Of a DNA stretch of 64,000 nt, positions 55,969 to 63,597 are shown piece by piece. A program made the translations under genes and the position numbers. Origin of the DNA: Pseudomonas viridiflava. Its GTDB lineage: Bacteria > Pseudomonadota > Gammaproteobacteria > Pseudomonadales > Pseudomonadaceae. The DNA lies in assembly GCF_900590755.1 (NCBI RefSeq), contig NZ_UUOC01000001.1, forward strand, positions 124,001 to 188,000. The letters run 5' to 3'. Within the stretch, counting starts at the first letter, position 1. Every line of letters begins with the position of its first letter. The notes under the pieces are model-generated. The model was not told the origin of the DNA. It saw only the letters and a program-made list of their open reading frames with translations, and did no database searches.

Positions 55969-56496
55969 ATGAACAACTTACCAATGAGAGCGATTGAAGG
56001 CATGAGTCGCATCCTCGGTGGTGTGGCCGGGGCAGGGATGGGCTTGCTGTTCCTGCTGATGATTTCTGAAGTGTTCTATCGCAACTTCACCGGTCACAGT
56101 CTGGGTTTCACCTGGGAGTTCAGCGGGTATCTGTTCGGCGCCATTATCTTTCTGGGTAGCGCCTGGACCTTGCGCTGCGGTGGGCAAGTGCGCATCCGCT
56201 TCATGCTCGACATGTTGCCGCCACGTTGGGGTCGGCTGCTGGATCTGCTGTCGTGCTTTTGCGGTTTGCTGATTGCGGCGTATCTTTTTTATGCGCTGTG
56301 CGGGTTCACCTTGCAGGCCTGGAACCGCGACATTGTGTCCAGCACCCCGGAAAAGTTTCCGCTGGTTTACCCCCGGGCGCTGCTGACGCTCGGCTCGGGC
56401 ATGCTCTGGCTGCAAATCCTGGCGCAAACCCTGACTCTGGCGTTTAGCCGTGAGGCTTCCATCCCTGCGACTACCGCGAGTGTGCACGCCTCATGA
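55969..56496 (+). CDS. TRAP transporter small permease (DctQ type)
   Basis: Four-helix membrane subunit of 175 residues that pairs with the large permease. Typical features are EVFYRNFTGHSLGFTWEFSG between helices 1 and 2 and the RFMLDMLPPRWG loop. The ATG at 55969 has GAGGTG directly upstream, overlapping the binding-protein stop. Its end overlaps the large permease start by four bases. Confidence 0.9.
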   Translation: MNNLPMRAIEGMSRILGGVAGAGMGLLFLLMISEVFYRNFTGHSLGFTWEFSGYLFGAIIFLGSAWTLRCGGQVRIRFMLDMLPPRWGRLLDLLSCFCGLLIAAYLFYALCGFTLQAWNRDIVSSTPEKFPLVYPRALLTLGSGMLWLQILAQTLTLAFSREASIPATTASVHAS

Positions 56497-57788
56497 GCAC
56501 GATTATTGTTGTCACGCTGTTGCTGATGGTCGTGCTGCTGTCCATGGGCGTCTGGGTGGGTATCGCCCTGGGCGGCGTCGGCATTATCGCGCTGGAAATC
56601 TTTCGCCATATGCCGGTCGAAAAGTTGTTGGCGCAGACCGTCTCCAACGTGTCGATGTCACCGGAGTTAGTGGCGCTGCCGCTGTTCATCCTGATGGGCG
56701 AAATCCTGTTTCGCACCAAACTGTCCAAGCTGCTGTTCGATGGTTTATCGCCCTGGACCCGGCACATTCCCGGCCGCCTGTTGCATACCAACGTGTTGGG
56801 CTGCACCTTGTTTGCTGCGATCTCCGGATCATCGGCAGCGACCACCGCAACCGTCGGGCGCATCACCTTCAACGAGTTGACCTCACGGGGTTACGACCCG
56901 CGAATCGCCGCCGGTTCACTGGCCGGTGCAGGCACCCTGGGATTTCTCATCCCGCCCAGCACGCTGATGATTGTCTACGGCGTACTGGCTCAAGTGTCGG
57001 TGCTGAAGATGTTCATGGCCGGGATCATTCCAGGGTTGCTGCTGGCGCTGTCGTTCATGATCTACGTCGCGATCCATGCGCTGCTCAATCCTGATCACCT
57101 GCCCAAGGACAACACCCGTACTACCTTCCGCGAGTTGATGGTCGGCCTGATGCAATTGGGGCCGGTGGTGCTGCTGATCAGTTTTGTTGTGGGGTCGATG
57201 ATGTTCGGCTTCGCCACGCCAACTGAAGCGGCGGCAATGGGAGTGCTGGGCGCGCTGTTGATTTGCGTGTTGCAGCGCTGTTTCACCTGGCGAGGCCTGT
57301 GGGAAGCCTTGATGGGCGCGATGCAGACATCAAGCATGATCGGCCTGATCATCCTCGGCGCGGTATTTCTGTCGGTGGCAATGGGCTTTCTCAAGGTGCC
57401 GGCGACCATTGCTGAATCCATCGGCGCCCTTGGGCTGTCGCCGTTCGCATTGATCATGCTGTTGATCGTGTTCTACGTGATCCTGGGAGCAGTGCTGGAG
57501 GGCATGTCGATCATCGTCATGTCATTGCCGATCACCTTGCCATTGATCACGGCGGCCGGTTATGACCCGATCTGGTTCGGTGTGTTTCTGATCCTGGTGG
57601 TGGAGATGGCGCAGGTAACCCCGCCGGTGGGATTCAACCTGTTTGTCCTCAATGGCCTGTCGGGTATGCCGTTGTCGACCCTGGCACGGGCGGCGATGCC
57701 GTTCTTCTTCATCCTCGTGTCGTTCACTGTGCTGATCACGGTGTTTCCCGACATCGTCCTGTATTTGCCGCGCACGCTGGAGAAGTAG
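56493..57788 (+). CDS. TRAP transporter large permease (DctM type)
   Basis: Sodium-coupled channel subunit of 431 residues and about 12 helices. Conserved blocks are ALPLFILMGEILFRTKLS, AISGSSAATTATVG and LIPPSTLMIVYGVLAQVSV, with a symmetric second half ending EMAQVTPPVGFNLFVLNGL. It completes the TRAP system. A strong terminator follows. Confidence 0.95.
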   Translation: MSTIIVVTLLLMVVLLSMGVWVGIALGGVGIIALEIFRHMPVEKLLAQTVSNVSMSPELVALPLFILMGEILFRTKLSKLLFDGLSPWTRHIPGRLLHTNVLGCTLFAAISGSSAATTATVGRITFNELTSRGYDPRIAAGSLAGAGTLGFLIPPSTLMIVYGVLAQVSVLKMFMAGIIPGLLLALSFMIYVAIHALLNPDHLPKDNTRTTFRELMVGLMQLGPVVLLISFVVGSMMFGFATPTEAAAMGVLGALLICVLQRCFTWRGLWEALMGAMQTSSMIGLIILGAVFLSVAMGFLKVPATIAESIGALGLSPFALIMLLIVFYVILGAVLEGMSIIVMSLPITLPLITAAGYDPIWFGVFLILVVEMAQVTPPVGFNLFVLNGLSGMPLSTLARAAMPFFFILVSFTVLITVFPDIVLYLPRTLEK

Positions 57789-57827
57789 CGGCGATTACTG
57801 CGACGCATTGAGTCCTTACAAACAAAG

Positions 57828-57854
57828 ACGGCCCTGAAGAGGGCCGTTTTTTTT
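57828..57854 (+). terminator. Rho-independent terminator of TRAP operon
   Basis: An 8-bp stem (ACGGCCCT / AGGGCCGT) with GAAG loop is followed by eight T residues. Confidence 0.92.
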
Positions 57855-57868
57855 GCTCGGTATTTCAA

Positions 57869-59146
57869 TCAACCAGCAGACGCACGCTCGGTCAGTACCT
57901 GGGATAACACCTGCATTGCAGCAGTGAAGTCTTCCATGTCCATGGCTTCATCGGGGTTGTGGCTGCCATTGGCGTTGCGTACGAACAGCATGGCGGCATT
58001 CACCCCTGCGCCGGCAAACAACGCGGTGTCGTGTCCCGCGCCGCTGGGTAATGGCATTGCCGTGTGGCCCAGCGCCGCTGCCGCAGTTGTCAGCTGATCG
58101 AAAAGGGCAGGGCTGACCACACCCGGATCGCTGCTGGTGTGCTGGCCCAGAATGATTTCGACACCGTGTCGTGCGGTGATGTCAGTCAGTGCGGTTCGCA
58201 GTTTCTGATCCATCAGTGCCAGTGTCAGTGGCGACTGGGAGCGCATGTCGAGGGAAAAGTCGACTTGCCCGGCCACGGTGCTGAAATCAGCTTGCTGCGG
58301 ATCGGTATAGAACTGACCCACCGTCACGGTCAGCTGATGGCCTTTGTCTTCCAGCTCTTGCCATAGCCGTTGCAATGTGACGACCAGCTCGCTGGTTGCG
58401 ACCACTGCGTCCTGCCGATGATTGCGCGGAGTGGCCCCGGAATGGGCGTAGCGCCCCAGGGTGCGGGCATGCCGATAACGAAGGCTGCCGCAAATCCCGG
58501 TGACGATGCCCAAGGACGTTGCCGCGCCGACCAGAACCGGGCCTTGTTCGATGTGCAACTCGATAAAACAGTCTATGTCTTCCGGCTTGAGCCAGGCCTC
58601 GCCATCAATCAGCCTTTGGGGCTCGCCACCCTGTTGGGCCAGATGCTCGGTCAGCGTCTTGCCGCTGTCCGCCCGCTTTACTTGCAGAGCTGAGGTGGGC
58701 AGCTTGCCGAAAGCGGCTTTGCTGCCGATGTACGAGAACGGGAACCAGGCGCTTTCTTCAGCCCGGATGGCCATGACGGTGACGTCACGCAGCGGCTGGT
58801 AGCCGACTTTTTGCCAACCGCTGAGGATCGCAATACCCGCCACCACACCGGCTGCGCCGTCGAAGTTGCCGCCGCGTGGCACCGAGTCAAGATGTGAGCC
58901 GGTCATGACTCGTGGCAGCGCGCGGGAGCGTCCCGGCAGGGTCATGTACAGGTTGAGAGCCGCATCAGTCTGTACTTCCAGACCCAGGCGCAGGGCGTGC
59001 TCGCGCAGCAGATCATGAGCGCGCTGTTCGCCGTCGCCGTAGCTGTCGCGGTTGATGCCGACGCCGTCGAAACTCTGCTCTTGCAGGGCATCGAACAAGG
59101 CCTGGGCCAATGCCCGATCCGGGTTGATGTTGTTTACCTCAGACAT
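57869..59146 (-). CDS. M20-family amidohydrolase (hydantoinase/carbamoylase type)
   Basis: Zinc hydrolase of 425 residues in the same branch as allantoate amidohydrolase and N-carbamoyl amino acid hydrolase. Metal-ligand motifs are GSHLDSVPRGGNFDG, RAEESAWF and PSGAGHDTALF; the dimer-interface motif reads YAHSGATPR. It is only distantly related to the member at 25.4 kb and carries variant motifs (AEES for NEEG). The ATG at 59144-59146 has GGAG 9 bases upstream. It follows the N-formylglutamate-amidohydrolase-like gene by 32 bases, indicating an operon that removes formyl or carbamoyl groups from amino acids. Confidence 0.87.
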   Translation of the reverse strand: MSEVNNINPDRALAQALFDALQEQSFDGVGINRDSYGDGEQRAHDLLREHALRLGLEVQTDAALNLYMTLPGRSRALPRVMTGSHLDSVPRGGNFDGAAGVVAGIAILSGWQKVGYQPLRDVTVMAIRAEESAWFPFSYIGSKAAFGKLPTSALQVKRADSGKTLTEHLAQQGGEPQRLIDGEAWLKPEDIDCFIELHIEQGPVLVGAATSLGIVTGICGSLRYRHARTLGRYAHSGATPRNHRQDAVVATSELVVTLQRLWQELEDKGHQLTVTVGQFYTDPQQADFSTVAGQVDFSLDMRSQSPLTLALMDQKLRTALTDITARHGVEIILGQHTSSDPGVVSPALFDQLTTAAAALGHTAMPLPSGAGHDTALFAGAGVNAAMLFVRNANGSHNPDEAMDMEDFTAAMQVLSQVLTERASAG

Positions 59147-59178
59147 GTCACGCTTCTCCGGCCAGCATGGCGCCAGCA

Positions 59179-59982
59179 TTATCGACCGTAGCGTTCCTGA
59201 CCCCAGGCCAGCATGGTCTGCAGCAAGGGTTTGAGAACTGCCTGAGTCTTTTCCGCCAGCGCTGGGCGATACTCGAATGGTGCGAACTCATCCATGTAGC
59301 TGCGCTGCGTCAACTCCAGTTGCACCGCGTGAATGTCCGCTTCGGGATTGCCGTATTGGCGGGTGATGTAGCCGCCCTTGAAGCGCCCGTTCAGAGAATG
59401 GCTGAAGCCCTCTGCCTTGGCGCAGATAGCCTCCAGGCGAGCAGCTAGCGCAGGGTCGCAACTGGCGCCATTGAAGGTCCCCAGGTTCAAGTCCGGCAGA
59501 GTGCCTTCGAACAGCATGGGCAGCACTGAGCGAATTGAATGCGCTTCCCACAACAGGGCGTAACCGAACTGCTCTCGCAAGCGGGCCAACTCTGCCCTGA
59601 CGGCCTTATGGTATGGCTGCCAGATCTGCTCCAGATAGAGCGCACGCTCCACGGCAGTTGGGGTTGCGCCTTCGCGATACAGATCAACGCCACCAAACAG
59701 GCAGGCCGGATAAAGGCCAGTAGTGGCCCCGGCGTACAGCGGTTTATCGTCAGCAGGGCGGTTGAGATCGATCACAAAGCGTGAATATTGCCCGGCGACG
59801 ACGCTGGTGCCCATTTGCAGGGCAAAATCGTACAGCCGCGGAATATGCCAGTCGGTGTCCGGCAAACCCTGAGCCTCCTCGATCAGCCCATTGCGCACGG
59901 CCTCGGTGACCAGGGTGCCCGAGTGCGGAATGCTGATCAGCAATGGCACGTTACCGAGATGCAAACTTACGGGGTTTTCCAC
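59179..59982 (-). CDS. N-formylglutamate amidohydrolase family protein
   Basis: Protein of 267 residues resembling HutG, which hydrolyses N-formyl-L-glutamate to formate and glutamate. Conserved features are LLISIPHSGTLV, FVIDLNRPADD, LWEAHSIRS and GGYITRQYGNP, which hold the zinc and substrate residues. The start is a GTG at 59980-59982 with GGAG 8 bases upstream. No histidine-utilisation genes are nearby, so it is probably a paralogue dedicated to another N-formyl amino acid or to this locus. Confidence 0.87.
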   Translation of the reverse strand: MENPVSLHLGNVPLLISIPHSGTLVTEAVRNGLIEEAQGLPDTDWHIPRLYDFALQMGTSVVAGQYSRFVIDLNRPADDKPLYAGATTGLYPACLFGGVDLYREGATPTAVERALYLEQIWQPYHKAVRAELARLREQFGYALLWEAHSIRSVLPMLFEGTLPDLNLGTFNGASCDPALAARLEAICAKAEGFSHSLNGRFKGGYITRQYGNPEADIHAVQLELTQRSYMDEFAPFEYRPALAEKTQAVLKPLLQTMLAWGQERYGR

Positions 59983-60001
59983 GAAGTAACTCCAGAAGCT
60001 C

Positions 60002-60026
60002 TGTATTCAGAATCCATGTATTCAGA
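60002..60026. repeat. Direct repeat upstream of N-formylglutamate-amidohydrolase-like gene
   Basis: TGTATTCAGA occurs twice (60002-60011 and 60017-60026) at a 15-base pitch, about 20-45 bases before the start codon. It may be a regulator site; function is inference. Confidence 0.5.
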
Positions 60027-60040
60027 GATCAAAGATCGGC

Positions 60041-60457
60041 TTACTTGGCGTAAACGCTTTCCCAGTCTGCGAACCCCTTGATTTCGATCGGGTTGCCAAA
60101 CGGATCGAGGAAAAACATCGTCGCTTGCTCCCCCGGTTCACCCACAAAACGCTTGGTCGGGGCAATCACGAACTCTACTTGCTCGAAGCCCTGCAGGTGC
60201 TCGGCGAGTGCTTCCCAGTCGGGCATCGCCAGAATAATGCCCAGATGCGGCATGGGTACCCAATGCTCGCCCACCCGCCCGGTGTTGGTCACCGCGAAGG
60301 GTTCACCCAAGTGCAGGGATAACTGGTGGCCATAGAAGCTGACGTCGAGCCAGGTTTCAGTGCTGCGACCTTCCACGCAACGCAACACGTCACAATAGAA
60401 ACGACGCGCTGTTTCCAGATCGCGAACGTGATAAGCCAAGTGAAACAACGATTGCAT
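60041..60457 (-). CDS. VOC-family (glyoxalase/dioxygenase-like) protein
   Basis: Protein of 138 residues with two vicinal-oxygen-chelate modules. Metal ligands are likely His7 (LFHLAYHVRDL region), a central His (PHLGII) and Glu near the C-terminus (DPFGNPIEIKGF). The ending matches extradiol-dioxygenase-like VOC proteins. Catalytic reaction is not predictable. It is divergent from a LysR gene that probably regulates it. Confidence 0.83.
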   Translation of the reverse strand: MQSLFHLAYHVRDLETARRFYCDVLRCVEGRSTETWLDVSFYGHQLSLHLGEPFAVTNTGRVGEHWVPMPHLGIILAMPDWEALAEHLQGFEQVEFVIAPTKRFVGEPGEQATMFFLDPFGNPIEIKGFADWESVYAK

Positions 60458-60550
60458 TGCGATGCTCCGACGATGGTTGAGACCTTATGATGTCGGCTGA
60501 ACTTCGAAAGGGGTAGCATGTAATTCTTTGTTCGTTGGAAAGAGAAAGTT

Positions 60551-61423
60551 TTGGATACCCGTTACCTGAAAAGCTTGATCACTGTCAGTGAGTGCGGTTC
60601 GATTGCCGAAGCCGCGCGCCTGGAAGGCCTGACCGGCGCGGCCATCAGCCAGCGAGTCAAAGCCTTGGAGCGGCAGCTGGGTTTCGCGCTGTTGTCCCGG
60701 GCCGGTCACGAAGCCAAACCTACCGAAGCCTGCCTGTCGCTGCTGCCCAGAGCGCGCCGTATCGTTCAGGAAGTCAGCCAACTGGCCGGCGATGCGGATC
60801 TGGAAGGGCTGACCGGAACCCTGCGGATTGGCGCCATTTCGACGGCCTTGATCGGCTTGCTGCCCAGCGCACTGCAGCATCTGACACGACTGGCGCCCGG
60901 TATCAAGCCATCGATTCTGCCGGGCACCTCGCGCCAGCTCTATCAAGCCCTGCAGAGCAGCGAGCTGGACGCGGCCATCGTGGTTGCGCCACCTTTTGAA
61001 CTGCCAAAACTGTTCCGTAGCCAGCGCCTGCAGCAGGAGCCTTTGGTCCTGCTGGCCCGGCCCGGTTCCACGGAAAGCATTTTCGAGTCATTGCAAAATC
61101 GGGCTTATATCAGCTACGACCCGAACTCGTGGGGCGGGCGTCATGGTCGGCAATTCCTGATCGACAACGACTTGCGTCCGGATGCCCTGTATGACCTTGA
61201 CGGTCTGGAAGCAATTGCCATGCTCGTGGCCGACGGACAGGGCGTCAGCCTGGTGCCGCAGTGGTCCGGACTGGAGCAGTTAGCCCCAGGGTTAACCATG
61301 ACGCCAGTGGGGGAGGGTTACGAGCGGGAAATCATGCTGGTCTGGCGTGTCCAGGCCGAGCGCCCAGGGATGGTGGATGCGTTGCTGAGGGCGTTGACGC
61401 CTGGCAAACATCAGCCTCTGTAG
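60551..61423 (+). CDS. LysR-family regulator
   Basis: Regulator of 290 residues. It starts with TTG and the sequence DTRYLKSLITVSECGSIAEA, then the recognition helix TGAAISQRVKALERQL and an effector domain. GGAAAGAGAAAG precedes the start. The nearest targets are the divergent VOC gene and possibly the amino-acid binding protein gene convergent with it. Confidence 0.88.
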   Translation: MDTRYLKSLITVSECGSIAEAARLEGLTGAAISQRVKALERQLGFALLSRAGHEAKPTEACLSLLPRARRIVQEVSQLAGDADLEGLTGTLRIGAISTALIGLLPSALQHLTRLAPGIKPSILPGTSRQLYQALQSSELDAAIVVAPPFELPKLFRSQRLQQEPLVLLARPGSTESIFESLQNRAYISYDPNSWGGRHGRQFLIDNDLRPDALYDLDGLEAIAMLVADGQGVSLVPQWSGLEQLAPGLTMTPVGEGYEREIMLVWRVQAERPGMVDALLRALTPGKHQPL

Positions 61424-61505
61424 GAGCGCGCTTGCCTGCGATGCAGCCGACTCGGTTTGCCTGGCAAACCGCGTTATCGTTCATCGCAGGCAAGCGCGCT
61501 CCTAC
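61420..61505. repeat. REPIN
   Basis: GTAGGAGCGCGCTTGCCTGC and four more bases (61420-61443) recur as an exact reverse complement at 61482-61505, with a 38-base loop, between convergent genes. Confidence 0.92.
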
Positions 61506-61532
61506 GGGAAAGCGTTCAATCGGGGTAGTCCA

Positions 61533-62321
61533 TCAGAAATCGGCAGGAAGCGATTCTTTCAGCCATTTTTCCGACAGTTTATTCAGCGTGCCGTCAGCCT
61601 TGGCGGCCGCGACGATGCTGTTGATCTTGTCTTTAAGAGCCGGCTCATCCTTGCCGAAACCTACATAGCAGCCCGAGTCCTTCAGCTTGAACTTGAGCAG
61701 CGGCGGACGATGGGGATTCTGACTGGCGATCACTGCCATGGTCGAGTTCCCGCTGGCGATCAGGTCTACCTGATTGGCCAGGAAAGCGGCGATGGTGGTG
61801 TTGTTGTCTTCGAAACGCTTGATTTTGGTGCCCGGTGGCGCGATTTTCGAGACTTCGATGTCTTCCAGAGCACCACGGCTAAGGCCGACCGACTTGCCAT
61901 CCAGGTCCACTGGTTTGCTCACTTCAACTTCTTTTGGCCCGTAGATGCCCATGTAGAAAGGTGCATATTTGGCGCTGAAACCGATCACTTCTTCACGCTC
62001 GGCAGTTTTGCCAAGGCTGGAAATCACCAGATCGACCCGGCCCGAGGTCAGGAACGGGATGCGGTTGGCTGAGGTGACAGGTGTCAGTACGAGCTTCACG
62101 CCCAGCTTGTCGGCGATCAGTTGCGCCATTTCGATATCCAGGCCCAATGGCTTGAGATCGGTTCCCACTGAACCAAACGGCGGGAAGTCTTGTGGCACCG
62201 CGACTTTCAACACGCCTCTGTCGGTGATATCGGACAGCGCGTCCGCTTGGGCGAATGGAATGGCCGCACAGGCAGCACTGGCGAACAATGCGCTCAACAG
62301 ACAACGACGAAACAGGTTCAT
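61533..62321 (-). CDS. Orphan amino-acid ABC transporter periplasmic binding protein
   Basis: Class F receptor of 262 residues. The signal peptide (about 1-26, ending PFAQA) precedes LKVAVPQDFPPFGSV and GLDIEMAQLIADKLGVK, typical of polar-amino-acid receptors. The ATG at 62319-62321 has GAGAGA upstream; the frame is open further but without signal. No permease or ATPase gene adjoins, so it may share the ABC system at 50.6-52.9 kb or an importer elsewhere. Confidence 0.9.
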   Translation of the reverse strand: MNLFRRCLLSALFASAACAAIPFAQADALSDITDRGVLKVAVPQDFPPFGSVGTDLKPLGLDIEMAQLIADKLGVKLVLTPVTSANRIPFLTSGRVDLVISSLGKTAEREEVIGFSAKYAPFYMGIYGPKEVEVSKPVDLDGKSVGLSRGALEDIEVSKIAPPGTKIKRFEDNNTTIAAFLANQVDLIASGNSTMAVIASQNPHRPPLLKFKLKDSGCYVGFGKDEPALKDKINSIVAAAKADGTLNKLSEKWLKESLPADF

Positions 62322-62661
62322 GGCTTCTCTCACAGTAGGGGCAATGGACAGCTGAAGCTTCCTGATCCGGCAGCGTTCAGGTGCCAGGATGCGGAGTGGG
62401 GGCAGGGGGTGCAGCAAGGTGAGTGCAATGACTGTTCTTGACGGTTGTCATGCTGTTGCCAGTGAGCTGGCTTAGGGTGCTGAGTCGAGCGCAGTGGCAG
62501 ACGGTCAGCCTCGCAGTGCTCAACTAATACAGAATGTCGGTTTTGATCACAGAGCGTTAACCATTAATTTTTTGTTCATAAGCAACAAATTGTTTTGGAG
62601 TTGGGTCGTCGGTGAGAAGCAAAACGGCCCCTAAGGGCCGCGTTTGTTGCTCGCTCTGCCA
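62322..62661. other. Intergenic region with one terminator
   Basis: A 340-base gap between two minus-strand genes. It should hold the promoter of the binding protein. Besides the terminator at its right end I see no gene or repeat. Confidence 0.5.
62621..62640 (-). terminator. Rho-independent terminator of pxpA
   Basis: On the minus strand a 6-bp stem (CGGCCC / GGGCCG) with a 4-base loop is followed by TTTT. It lies 21 bases after the pxpA stop. Confidence 0.75.
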
Positions 62662-63435
62662 TCAGTCAGCAATAACCGTGGCCATTGGCGCGATACGTAC
62701 GCCTGCGCTTTCCAGCAAAGTGCGCAGCTGGCTGGCCATAGTGGTGGCACCGGGTGTGTCGCCATGGACGCAGACCGTGTCGATCCGTACCGGCATACGC
62801 ACACCGTCAACCGTAGTGATCGCTTGTTCTTCAATCATGCGCAGTACCCGGGCCGCCGCCAGTTCGCTGTCGTGAATGACAGCCCCCGGTAATTTGCGCG
62901 AGACCAGGTTGCCGTTAGCCGCATAGGCGCGGTCGGCATAGATTTCCCGAGCCATACGCAGCCCGAGACGCTCCCCGGCGCGCTCGGTTTCGAGGCCTGG
63001 CATCACCACGAAAATCAGTTCGGGGTCGACGGCCTTGATTGCCCGAGCCACGGCCATGGCCAGCTCGGGGTCTTCGTTGGCCATATTGCCCAGCGCGCCG
63101 TGAGTTTTTACATGTTGCAGCGGCAGGCCGGCGGCTTCGGAAAGCGCCTTGAATGCACCAATCTGGTAAATGATCTGGCGCTCGATCTGCGTTGGCGAGT
63201 CGCCGCGGATCTGCCGTCGACCGAAGCCATGGAGGTCGAGAAAGCTGGGGTGTGCGCCAACTGCCACGGATTTTTCCCGGGCGAGGGCGGCGGTATTGAA
63301 CATGATGTCGGGATCCCCGGCATGAAATCCGCATGCGATATTGGCGGAACTGACGATGTCGAGCATCGCGCTGTCATCGCCCATCTTCCAGGCGCCAAAG
63401 CCTTCACCCATGTCGCAGTTCAAGTCGATCAGCAT
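62662..63435 (-). CDS. pxpA: 5-Oxoprolinase subunit A (LamB/YcsF family)
   Basis: Protein of 257 residues in the LamB/YcsF family. With PxpB and PxpC it forms the ATP-dependent 5-oxoprolinase that opens pyroglutamate to glutamate. The opening MLIDLNCDMGEGFGAWKMGD, followed by SSANIACGFHAGDP, is the family signature with metal-ligand Asp/His residues; HVKTHGALGN and the DRAYAANGNLVSR stretch are also typical. AGGTG lies 6 bases before the ATG. Unusually it is divergent from pxpB, with a shared operator-like element between. Confidence 0.93.
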   Translation of the reverse strand: MLIDLNCDMGEGFGAWKMGDDSAMLDIVSSANIACGFHAGDPDIMFNTAALAREKSVAVGAHPSFLDLHGFGRRQIRGDSPTQIERQIIYQIGAFKALSEAAGLPLQHVKTHGALGNMANEDPELAMAVARAIKAVDPELIFVVMPGLETERAGERLGLRMAREIYADRAYAANGNLVSRKLPGAVIHDSELAAARVLRMIEEQAITTVDGVRMPVRIDTVCVHGDTPGATTMASQLRTLLESAGVRIAPMATVIAD

Positions 63436-63540
63436 AAAGTCACCTGTGAGACGGCTAACGCCATTTTTGATTAAGTGAGGCCTAGAAGGTATCCCGCAGT
63501 TAGCAATCGGGCATCCGGGGCTATCTTTCGCGGATGCATA

Positions 63541-63564
63541 TTGACAGAATACCTCTGGTATTCC
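63541..63564. promoter_or_regulatory. Promoter/operator element between pxpA and pxpB (copy d)
   Basis: TTGACA is followed two bases later by ATACC-TCT-GGTAT-TCC, a perfect dyad of GAATACC and GGTATTC. It matches 19 of 24 bases of the element before the TRAP operon and lies 33 bases before the pxpB start. Confidence 0.65.
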
Positions 63565-63597
63565 AAAAGCATTCCATCCCTTACGGAGAATTCAGCA

